Positions 7,128 through 14,416 of a stretch of 14,416 bases of DNA are shown one piece after another. Position numbers and translations under genes: made by a program. How positions within the stretch are numbered: position 1 is the first letter of the stretch; every line of letters begins with the position of its first letter. The notes under the pieces were generated by a model. That model saw only the letters and a list, made by a program, of their open reading frames with translations. It was not told the DNA's origin and searched no databases. This stretch comes from an uncultured Chloroflexota bacterium (lineage in GTDB: Bacteria > Chloroflexota > Anaerolineae > Aggregatilineales > Phototrophicaceae): contig CALKIA010000178.1 in the NCBI GenBank assembly GCA_937988705.1, positions 1 to 14,416 of the forward strand. Reading direction: 5' to 3'.

Positions 7128-7634
7128 ATGTTCTTTAATAGTTGGAACGACATCGGACGCACCATACTGGTCGGCATCCTGGCCTATGCATCCCTTGTTA
7201 TCCTGCTCCGCATTTCGGGCAAACGCACCTTGTCGAAAATGAACGCCTTTGATCTCGTCGTCACCGTGGCTCTGGGATCGACACTGGCCACGATTCTTTT
7301 GTCCAAGGATGTGGCGCTGGCAGAAGGAATTGCGGCATTCGTCACCCTGATTCTCTTGCAGTTCAGTATCGCGTGGCTGTCGGTACGGTTTTCCACCGTC
7401 CGCAGCATCATTAAAAGCACGCCGCAGATGCTGTTCTATCGGGGTGATTTTTTGGATGGGACGCTTCAGCAGCAGCGCGTCACGCGCGAGGAAGTCGTTG
7501 CAGCGGTCCGTGCTCAGGGCATTGCGGATCTGGCGGCTGTCGAGGCCGTGGTTTTGGAGACGGATGGTTCGTTTACAGCGCTTAAGCGATCGGACACCAT
7601 CGAGAATTCGACTCTACAAGGTGTTAGCCGCTAA
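7128..7634 (+). CDS. DUF421 family (YetF/YcaP-like) membrane protein
   Basis: The 168-residue protein matches the DUF421 family, whose function is not firmly known. Hydrophobic segments lie near residues 11-29, 42-59 and 64-86. Between the first two sits the family signature ISGKRTLSKMNAFDLVVTVA (29-48). After the membrane part comes the conserved cytoplasmic domain: STPQMLFYRGDFLDGTL (97-113), an RVTREEV segment (117-123), and a terminal strand set around AVVLETDGSFTALKR (140-154). The length is at the short end of the family. It starts 14 bases after the otsA stop with AAAGGG 5 bases upstream, so it is almost certainly in the same transcript and is the last gene of the cluster. In Bacillus, related proteins are associated with the membrane and the spore; here the context suggests a role in envelope or osmotic stress. 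Confidence 0.87.
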   Translation: MFFNSWNDIGRTILVGILAYASLVILLRISGKRTLSKMNAFDLVVTVALGSTLATILLSKDVALAEGIAAFVTLILLQFSIAWLSVRFSTVRSIIKSTPQMLFYRGDFLDGTLQQQRVTREEVVAAVRAQGIADLAAVEAVVLETDGSFTALKRSDTIENSTLQGVSR

Positions 7635-7658
7635 GCCACAAACCGAATGTTAGCCAAA

Positions 7659-7720
7659 GGACGAGGCATGCCTCGTCCCTACAAACCGCCGCTTTCGTAG
7701 GGACGAGATATATCTCGTCC
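7659..7720. repeat. Twin perfect 20-bp palindromes forming nested inverted repeat
   Basis: GGACGAGGCATGCCTCGTCC (7659-7678) and GGACGAGATATATCTCGTCC (7701-7720) are each perfect palindromes. They share the arms GGACGAG/CTCGTCC but have different centres (GCATGC, ATATAT). The inner halves also pair with each other: CTCGTCCCTAC (7672-7682) against GTAGGGACGAG (7697-7707), an 11-bp stem with a 14-base loop. The element lies 24 bases after the last gene of the plus-strand cluster. It could act as a transcription barrier or mRNA 3' stabiliser, or be a dispersed REP/MITE-like element. I see no target-site duplication. Confidence 0.85.
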
Positions 7721-7846
7721 TGTTTTGGAGTCTTTCAGACACTGGCTTAGGAAGGACGTGATCGGGCAGCAGCCGGGTACAACGACGCTCCGGCGGTGCG
7801 TGATGTGCAGCAGATGCGCGAGGCTGAACGGACTCGCGCAGGTTAA

Positions 7847-7880
7847 CACCCGATGTGTGGCGTATGGGACACATCGGGTG
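7847..7880. repeat. Perfect 12-bp stem-loop between the two operons
   Basis: CACCCGATGTGT (7847-7858) and ACACATCGGGTG (7869-7880) are exact inverted repeats around a 10-base loop (GGCGTATGGG). The structure sits 40 bases beyond the stop of the last importer gene on the minus strand and about 210 bases after the plus-strand cluster. It has no adjacent T-tract on either strand, so a classic intrinsic terminator is not supported. A terminator of another kind, an mRNA end-stabiliser or a dispersed repeat are possible. The rest of 7635-7919 shows no gene I can support. Confidence 0.7.
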
Positions 7881-7919
7881 CATAAGTCGAAGGGGAATGC
7901 TGGACGGAGTCGACCGGAA

Positions 7920-8729
7920 TCAGACCGTCGAAAGATCCCATTCTTCGTGGAGCTTCGGGACGTCATTGAGCAGGCGGCGGGTATAAGCCTCTTTCGGCCT
8001 CAGAATTACCTCGTCGGCAGATCCGCTTTCAACAAATTTGCCGCGCTCCATGATGTACACAGTGTCTGACACGTAGTAGGCCAGTCCAATATCATGCGTG
8101 ATGAAGATCGGCGTCATGCCAATTTCGCTGCGCAGTGCCATCAGCATGTCGAGGATCGTGGCGCGCGAACAGGCGTCAATCATCGAAGTGGGTTCGTCCG
8201 CCAACAGGATTTTCGGTTTTAGCAAAAAGACCCGCGCAATCATGAGGCGCTGCTGCTGTCCGCCGGACAATTCAAACGGATATTTGTTGGTCAGCTCATC
8301 AAATTTCAAATTGACAAAGCTGCATGCCTCGCGCATTAGCGCCAGTTTTTGTTCGTAGGGGAATTTGCCGCCACCGCGCATCTTAATGCAGTCGAGCAGC
8401 ACCGCATCGATCTTCCGGAAGATGTTGTAGGACGAGAAGGGATCCTGGAAGATAGCCTGAATATTTTTCCAGTATTCCTTCTTCTGCTTGTGCGAGCGGA
8501 TATCGCGCAGTTGTCCCTCAAAGTGGATTTCGCCTTCGCTGGTGGAGATCAGCCCCAGCAGCATCTTCGCGAGCGTGGTTTTCCCGCTGCCCGACTCGCC
8601 CACAATCGAGATCACTTCGCCCTGTCTGAAGCTGAAATCGACGTGATCGACGGCGACAGTTTTATGGGCGCCAAAACCGAAAACCTTGGTAACGCCTTTC
8701 CCGCTCAGGATGACAGAATTACTTTTCAT
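7920..8729 (-). CDS. Opp/Dpp-type ABC transporter ATPase (F subunit)
   Basis: This is the second cytoplasmic ATPase of a peptide/nickel-type importer, driving uptake by ATP hydrolysis as a heterodimer with the D subunit. Walker A is GESGSGKTT (residues 44-52), the Q-loop Gln is 95 in IFQDP, the signature is LSGGQQQR (154-161), Walker B is ILLADEP (174-180) and the switch His is 212 in THD. The D-loop reads SMIDA rather than the usual SALDV. At 269 residues it is shorter than typical OppF (about 320), and it lacks the C-terminal Cys-containing oligopeptide-transporter extension that the D subunit has. The start overlaps the end of the D gene by 11 bases, implying coupled translation; the ribosome binding site is weak. 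It is the last gene of the importer operon. Confidence 0.9.
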   Translation of the reverse strand: MKSNSVILSGKGVTKVFGFGAHKTVAVDHVDFSFRQGEVISIVGESGSGKTTLAKMLLGLISTSEGEIHFEGQLRDIRSHKQKKEYWKNIQAIFQDPFSSYNIFRKIDAVLLDCIKMRGGGKFPYEQKLALMREACSFVNLKFDELTNKYPFELSGGQQQRLMIARVFLLKPKILLADEPTSMIDACSRATILDMLMALRSEIGMTPIFITHDIGLAYYVSDTVYIMERGKFVESGSADEVILRPKEAYTRRLLNDVPKLHEEWDLSTV

Positions 8730-9729
8730 GTTTGTAAGCTTTTCTCAAATCTTCTTCGGGAATGAGACAGCGGTAAGCGCGTCCCTCACTGGCTTTCTGG
8801 AGTTCGACCGACGCCACCCGGCATTCGGGCATCACATATTTGCAGCGTTCCGCAAACCGGCAGCCCGAAGGCGGGTTTTTGAGATTGGGTGGAGTGCCGG
8901 GGATCGCTGCCAACTTGACATTCCGCAGCCCAGCTTCCGGGACGATGATCGACCCCATGAGCGCCTTCGTATACGGGTGGATCGGATCGAACACCATTTC
9001 TTGGGCCGAGCCCTTCTCGATCACCTGCCCGGCGTACATGACCATGATGTCATCGGTGACGTTGTACAGCAGAGGCAGTTCGTGCGTGATGAAGACCAAC
9101 GATTTGATGATGCCTTTATCCATCAAATCCATCACCATCTTGATGACCATCTTCTGGGAGGTGACGTCCAACGCGGAGGACGGCTCATCGGCGATCAGCA
9201 CTTTAGGTGACAGAATTACCGAGGTGGCAATCACGGTACGCTGCTTCATGCCACCGGATAGCTCGACAGGGTACTTGTGCAGCACTTCCGCCGGTAAACC
9301 CAGCAGCTCGAACCGCTCCTTGGCCATAGCGTAGACTTCTGTCCGGGTGATGCCGGGACGATGCGCCTGAATGACATCCTCAATAAAGTTGATGACCCGG
9401 CGCGTCGGGTTGAGAGCGTTCATCGCCGCTTGAGGAATATAGGAAATTTCTGTGCCCAGAATGGTTTTGCGCACTTCATCGGGATCCAAACCCGTGATAT
9501 TGCGCTCATCGACGATGATCTCCCCGCTGGTATAGTGCAGGGGCGCGAAATAATACCCCATCAGACTGAGCGCCAGCGTCGATTTCCCGCAACCTGATTC
9601 ACCGGCAATGCCTAAGGATTTTCCGGATTCAACCTTCAGGGATACATGATCAACGGCATAAATACTTTCCCGAAACCGCGTGATATAGCGCGTGGTCAGT
9701 TCATTGACTTCTAGTACAACTTTGGCCAT
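8719..9729 (-). CDS. Opp/Dpp-type ABC transporter ATPase (D subunit)
   Basis: This is the first ATPase of the importer, 336 residues. Walker A is GESGCGKST (43-51), the Q-loop Gln is 100, the signature is LSGGMKQR (157-164), Walker B is VLIADEP (177-183), the D-loop is SSALD (184-188) and the switch His is 216. The residue after it is Glu (THEL), a small departure from THD. The C-terminal oligopeptide-transporter domain carries four cysteines (290, 296, 303, 321) in the spacing C-x5-C-x6-C-x17-C. In related DppD proteins this pattern has been described as binding an iron-sulfur cluster. The start is only 4 bases after the permease C stop, with GAGGGG 8 bases upstream. It overlaps the next gene by 11 bases. 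The specific substrate cannot be read from the ATPase. Confidence 0.93.
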   Translation of the reverse strand: MAKVVLEVNELTTRYITRFRESIYAVDHVSLKVESGKSLGIAGESGCGKSTLALSLMGYYFAPLHYTSGEIIVDERNITGLDPDEVRKTILGTEISYIPQAAMNALNPTRRVINFIEDVIQAHRPGITRTEVYAMAKERFELLGLPAEVLHKYPVELSGGMKQRTVIATSVILSPKVLIADEPSSALDVTSQKMVIKMVMDLMDKGIIKSLVFITHELPLLYNVTDDIMVMYAGQVIEKGSAQEMVFDPIHPYTKALMGSIIVPEAGLRNVKLAAIPGTPPNLKNPPSGCRFAERCKYVMPECRVASVELQKASEGRAYRCLIPEEDLRKAYKHEK

Positions 9730-9733
9730 CAGG

Positions 9734-10987
9734 TTATCCCCTCAAGGTGGGGTTGAAGACTTGGTCAAGACCGGTGTTCATCAGGTTCATCGAGAACGAA
9801 ATCAACGCGATCACGAGAATCACCGGGAAGTACGCCCACCATTTACCGAGAATATGCGCCTGATAGATCATGGCCCAGTTCATCATCAGCCCCAGCGTGG
9901 GGACTTCCGTTGTTCGGGGGCCAAGTCCGAGGATGGACAGCCCCGCTTCGGCCAAAATGCCGGAGGAAATCTGAAGGATGAGCGCCATGACGACATAAGA
10001 AGCGATGTAGGGCAGGATATCCATTGCGAGAATATAAGCGATCGAATGCCCGGACAGCTTCGACAAGTTCACGTGATCCCGATTGCGGAGGGAAATCACC
10101 TGCGCGCGCACCGCACGCGCCGTCCACACCCACGAGGTCAGCCCGATGACGACAGCGATGGTGAAGGCGCCCCGCTGCTCCTGACCGATGCTGAATGAAA
10201 TCAGGATGAGCAGCACAAAACCGGGGATGACCGTGAACAGGTTGGTGATAAACAAAATCACATCGTCGATCAATCCGCCCATATACCCGGAGACCAGACC
10301 CAGAAGCAGACCAATGGTCGTCGCGACCGTGCCCGCCACCAGACCAATGGTCAGGGATACGCCCGCGGCGCTCACCAGTTCGGTGAGCACATCACGCCCG
10401 AAGTTATCCGTGCCCAACGGCAGCACGCGGAAATTCGGCACTTCGCCGATGTTCACATAATCCGTCTGGTTGATGACATCCGTCTCGGTCAGCCCACCCG
10501 TCGCCGTATCCTGCGCAGCGACAATCGCGCCTTCGGTGGCGAGCAAGCCTTCCAGTGAGGTGGTGAGGCGAATGTAGTAATTGCGGTCGGCATTTGTCAT
10601 GCCGGGGAGGCGCACGCTGGAGTCGAAGTTGTTATGCCACAGTTCGAGGAGCGCCGCCGTATCCGCCGTATCGATCTCGGCTTCGGGAATGCCGTTGCCG
10701 GTGAGCCATTCCAGCATCGTCGCGCGGTCGTCAGGGTTCAGCCGGGCACCTACCCGGCGCGCGACGGCCTCATCCAACAGCAGCGTGTAGCGGGTCGAAA
10801 AATTCACACTATCGTAAACGTTCACATAGATCCCCGGAGCAAGAAACGTACCCCGGCTGAGAATTTCCAGCGGCGGATCATTGATGAACAGCGGGTAAAT
10901 CACGACGGTCAAGACAATGGCCGAAAAGATCGCAAAGCCGACAAGAAATCGGCCTGATTGAAAAATCTGTCTAAACATGTGTTTCAT
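9734..10987 (-). CDS. Opp/Dpp-type ABC permease (C subunit) with large insertion
   Basis: This membrane subunit has one N-terminal helix (about residues 14-34) and the binding-protein-dependent transport domain at about 190-410. Landmarks are PLGTDNFGRDVL (190-201) at the domain entry and the ATPase-coupling loop around residues 287-328, where the usual EAA segment reads VNLSKLSGHSIAYILAMDILP. Further helices follow to the C-terminus. At 417 residues it is over 100 longer than typical OppC/DppC. The extra length is a hydrophilic stretch at about 36-189 between helix 1 and the domain, rich in Asp, Thr and Asn. By topology it lies outside the membrane, where the binding protein docks. The start has GGAGG (10999-10995) at 7-base spacing. 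It lies 14 bases after permease B and 4 bases before the D ATPase. Confidence 0.9.
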   Translation of the reverse strand: MKHMFRQIFQSGRFLVGFAIFSAIVLTVVIYPLFINDPPLEILSRGTFLAPGIYVNVYDSVNFSTRYTLLLDEAVARRVGARLNPDDRATMLEWLTGNGIPEAEIDTADTAALLELWHNNFDSSVRLPGMTNADRNYYIRLTTSLEGLLATEGAIVAAQDTATGGLTETDVINQTDYVNIGEVPNFRVLPLGTDNFGRDVLTELVSAAGVSLTIGLVAGTVATTIGLLLGLVSGYMGGLIDDVILFITNLFTVIPGFVLLILISFSIGQEQRGAFTIAVVIGLTSWVWTARAVRAQVISLRNRDHVNLSKLSGHSIAYILAMDILPYIASYVVMALILQISSGILAEAGLSILGLGPRTTEVPTLGLMMNWAMIYQAHILGKWWAYFPVILVIALISFSMNLMNTGLDQVFNPTLRG

Positions 10988-11001
10988 GGCCGGGCCTCCG
11001 C

Positions 11002-12006
11002 CTAATCTGATTGAGCGGCTTTGATGCGCGGGTCAATCAGCCCGTAGACAATTTCGAGGGCAAAGAACGCGACCAATGCCATTAAGGTGATAATCAGTGT
11101 CGTTGCCGAAATCAGCGGGTAATCCCCGCCTAACACGGCTGTGAGGATGGTAGAGCCAAGACCCGGATAGTTGAAGATGATCTCAGCGACCAGTGCGCCG
11201 CCCACCATCGTCCCGATAGACAGTGCCAACCCCGTGATTTGGGGCAGCATCGCATTTCTGAAGACGTACTGAATAATCTTGAAATCTTTGATCCCTAGAA
11301 AGCGCGCATATTTGACATAATCGGCATTTAACTCATAGATCGCCATGGACCGCATGCCAATCGCTTGTCCGCCGATGGTGATCAACACAATCGACCAGAA
11401 GGGCAGCTGGTAGTGAACAATGACCGACCAGACGAAGTCCCAACTCATATTGGGAATCATGGCGTAATCGTAACCGCCGGAGGTGGGAAACCATTTTAGA
11501 TCGACGGAGAAGATCACCAGCAAGACGATGGCCATGCCGAAGGCGGGCATATTGCTGAGGAAGATGCTGAGGGGCAACAGGACTTTGTCGAAGCCCTTCC
11601 GGACGTAGGCGGCCAAAGCACCGAGGGTGTTGCCAATGATCCAACCGACGATGATCGCAGGAAATTGCAGCGCAATCGTCCACCAGACGGAGGCTGAGAT
11701 GACATCCGCCACCGTTCGGGGGTACTGGCTGATCGAATAGCCAAAATCACCGCGAAAGACATTGCCAATGTAAACGACGTACTGTTCTAAGATCGGTTTG
11801 TCGATGGCAAACAGCCGTGTGTACTGCTCATAGACCGCCTGAACGCCAGTGGCATTCGACATACCCTGCGCCATGCGCGCGGCAATGGCGGCGACTGGAT
11901 CACCCGGCATGAGGCGCGGGAGGATAAAATTGAGGGTGAAAGCGACCACTACTGTGACGATGAACCAAGCGAACTTCCTAAGAAAGTAATCTCGATACCC
12001 TTTCAC
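11002..12006 (-). CDS. Opp/Dpp-type ABC permease (B subunit)
   Basis: This 334-residue permease pairs with the C subunit to form the translocation channel. An N-terminal helix (about 12-30) is followed by the family's LPRLMPGDPVAAI segment. Then comes a periplasmic or extracellular stretch with LFAIDKPILEQYVVYIGNVF and GDFGYSIS, and a five-helix transport domain. The coupling loop is recognisable as NADYVKYARFLGIKDFKIIQ ending in MLPQ. The C-terminal YGLIDPRIK is typical of DppB-type proteins. The start codon is GTG, with GAGGAG (12018-12013) 6 bases upstream; no competing ATG is nearby. It is preceded by a 135-base spacer full of inverted repeats that separates it from the binding-protein gene, which may reduce permease synthesis relative to the binding protein. 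Confidence 0.92.
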   Translation of the reverse strand: MKGYRDYFLRKFAWFIVTVVVAFTLNFILPRLMPGDPVAAIAARMAQGMSNATGVQAVYEQYTRLFAIDKPILEQYVVYIGNVFRGDFGYSISQYPRTVADVISASVWWTIALQFPAIIVGWIIGNTLGALAAYVRKGFDKVLLPLSIFLSNMPAFGMAIVLLVIFSVDLKWFPTSGGYDYAMIPNMSWDFVWSVIVHYQLPFWSIVLITIGGQAIGMRSMAIYELNADYVKYARFLGIKDFKIIQYVFRNAMLPQITGLALSIGTMVGGALVAEIIFNYPGLGSTILTAVLGGDYPLISATTLIITLMALVAFFALEIVYGLIDPRIKAAQSD

Positions 12007-12040
12007 TCTGGGCTCCTCGTAGACTCGACGGAAAATAACA

Positions 12041-12125
12041 ATGAGGTGACTGTCACCTCAGAATCCCAGTGCCACTGGGGATTCCAATGGCACTGAGACG
12101 ATTGAGATGAAGTGACTGCCACCTG
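12041..12125. repeat. Imperfect direct repeat of 19 bases, 66 bases apart
   Basis: ATGAGGTGACTGTCACCTC (12041-12059) recurs as ATGAAGTGACTGCCACCTG (12107-12125), with 16 of 19 positions identical. The first copy is the perfect palindrome described above; in the second copy two of the changes weaken the pairing. The second copy lies just after the binding-protein stop on the transcribed strand. Duplication within the spacer is the simplest reading. Confidence 0.6.
12042..12095 (-). promoter_or_regulatory. Intercistronic hairpins between binding protein and permease
   Basis: Three inverted repeats sit in the spacer 12007-12141. TGAGGTGAC/GTCACCTCA (12042-12050 and 12052-12060) is a perfect 9-bp palindrome around one base. 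GAATCCCAGTG (12061-12071) pairs with CACTGGGGATTC (12073-12084) with one bulge. CAGTGCCA (12067-12074) pairs with TGGCACTG (12088-12095). The last two share bases and are mutually exclusive. There is no T-tract. Such structures commonly stabilise the upstream mRNA or partly terminate, giving more binding protein than permease. That role is inferred. Confidence 0.5.
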
Positions 12126-12141
12126 CTGTGCGGTTACGGAT

Positions 12142-13953
<1,812 letters not shown>

Positions 13954-13992
13954 TGCATTGATCTCCTAGCTAGTAATATATATCAAACCGCT

Positions 13993-14037
13993 GATAGAGA
14001 ATCGACTCTGGACTGATTACCAGTGGAGTCAGCTATC
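13993..14037 (-). promoter_or_regulatory. Long imperfect hairpin at the 5' end of importer mRNA
   Basis: Three nested arm pairs are visible: GATAG (13993-13997) with CTATC (14033-14037), GACTC (14004-14008) with GAGTC (14026-14030), and ACTG (14012-14015) with CAGT (14021-14024). Small internal loops separate them. If transcription starts near 14039, this would fold at the extreme 5' end of the mRNA, about 40 bases before the binding-protein start. It could protect the transcript or serve as a protein-binding site. Confidence 0.4.
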
Positions 14038-14045
14038 GCGAGCAC

Positions 14046-14074
14046 TCTATAAAATGGGACTATACTGCGCTCAA
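14046..14074 (-). promoter_or_regulatory. Candidate promoter of the importer operon
   Basis: On the minus strand TTGAGC (14074-14069, four of six to the -35 consensus) is followed at exactly 17 bases by TATAGA (14051-14046, four of six to the -10 consensus). A start point near 14039 would leave a leader of about 85 bases before the ATG at 13953. No better-placed hexamer pair was seen closer to the gene. Confidence 0.4.
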
Positions 14075-14112
14075 CAGGCACTTGCAACTACTTATAGAAG
14101 GACTAGCAACAC

Positions 14113-14141
14113 GATGATCGAATCATCCAAAGTTTGGATGA
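14113..14141. promoter_or_regulatory. Overlapping palindromes, candidate operator
   Basis: TCATCCAAAGTTTGGATGA (14123-14141) is a perfect 19-base palindrome around one base. GATGAT/ATCATC (14113-14118 and 14122-14127) around CGA overlaps its left arm. The pair lies about 50 bases upstream of the candidate -35 of the importer operon, a position suited to an activator or a distal repressor site. The core does not match the LacI-type operator pattern I know. No regulator gene is in the window. Confidence 0.45.
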
Positions 14142-14416
14142 ATGAGATCCGGAGGCCTCTATGGCCAGCATTCACGCGGAGGGGGATGAATCAGAAAGGT
14201 GCGGGAAATGCCCACGCCTTTAAGGGCAAAACGGAGAAACTTCGGGGCGATGAAGCATTAAGGACGCGGCCATTTTACCCCGGCCAGCACGCAATCAGAG
14301 CGGCGGACGCGATAAGAAGCAGTTTAACGTATGCATACGGTGGGCAGATCCCGACCCCTCCCCGAATTCAGGGCGGGGAGCCAACCGCCCGCGCCAAGCA
14401 GAGTGGGTCTTCGTAG
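14142..14416. other. Unidentified terminal stretch with one GC stem-loop
   Basis: No recognised gene is present. A plus-strand frame is open from 14054 to a TAG at the very last base. Its translation has no visible domain, carries no ribosome binding site at 14054, runs through the promoter and palindrome region, and ends in low-complexity Pro/Gly/Ser-rich sequence. A second frame contains RCGKCP (around 14200) but is stopped soon after. CTCCCCG (14358-14364) pairs with CGGGGAG (14374-14380) around a 9-base loop. It might be the end of a degraded mobile element or a non-coding RNA; I cannot decide. Confidence 0.3.

Noticed and set aside
7847..7880. Intrinsic terminator
   Set aside because: The stem is strong but neither strand has the following T-run, and the 10-base loop is long.
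7635..7919. A CRISPR array or attachment site in the inter-operon spacer
   Set aside because: There are only two palindromic copies with differing centres, no regular spacers and no cas or integrase gene nearby.
14054..14416. A 120-codon plus-strand open frame at the right edge as a real gene
   Set aside because: It has no ribosome binding site, runs through the divergent promoter and palindromes, and has a composition unlike the other proteins. It is recorded only as unidentified sequence.

Overview
The window looks like chromosomal DNA of moderately high GC from an environmental bacterium. I would guess Chloroflexota (Anaerolineae-like). This rests on the overall character of the genes (a DUF3179 protein, a family-5 solute-binding protein without a lipobox, a voltage-gated-type channel with a TTLGSE pore) and on dispersed GTAGGGACGAG-type palindromes. 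No rRNA, tRNA or complete transposase is present to confirm it.

Layout. (1) 17-1492, plus strand: a secreted DUF3179 protein followed, through a TTGA stop/start overlap, by a small membrane protein whose frame is broken at a T4 run. (2) 1485-2736, minus strand: a six-helix cation channel gene followed by two tiny, apparently coupled ORFs (1664-1895 and 1485-1667). One is broken at an A5 run and the other is interrupted by an in-frame TGA. (3) 2916-7634, plus strand: a tight four-gene cluster of CPA1-type Na+(K+)/H+ antiporter with a TrkA-N domain, trehalose-6-phosphate phosphatase (otsB), trehalose-6-phosphate synthase-like GT20 (otsA) and a DUF421 membrane protein. Together with the divergent channel gene this reads as an ion-homeostasis and osmoprotection island. 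(4) 7635-7919: a non-coding spacer with two perfect 20-bp palindromes and a separate perfect 12-bp stem-loop. (5) 7920-13953, minus strand: a complete peptide/nickel-type (Opp/Dpp) ABC importer in the order binding protein, permease B, permease C, ATPase D, ATPase F. The family-5 systems include both oligopeptide and beta-oligosaccharide importers, and the substrate cannot be fixed from sequence alone. (6) 13954-14416: the regulatory region of that importer (promoter-like hexamers, a long imperfect 5'-UTR hairpin, a perfect 19-bp palindrome), then about 260 bases I could not identify.

I did not find a clearly new multi-gene system. The points most worth a second look are the cluster of three broken small reading frames at 1192-1895, the non-canonical pore of the channel, the roughly 150-residue extracytoplasmic insertion in permease C, the repeated hairpins between binding protein and permease B, the twin palindromes at 7659-7720, and the palindromic control region upstream of the importer.
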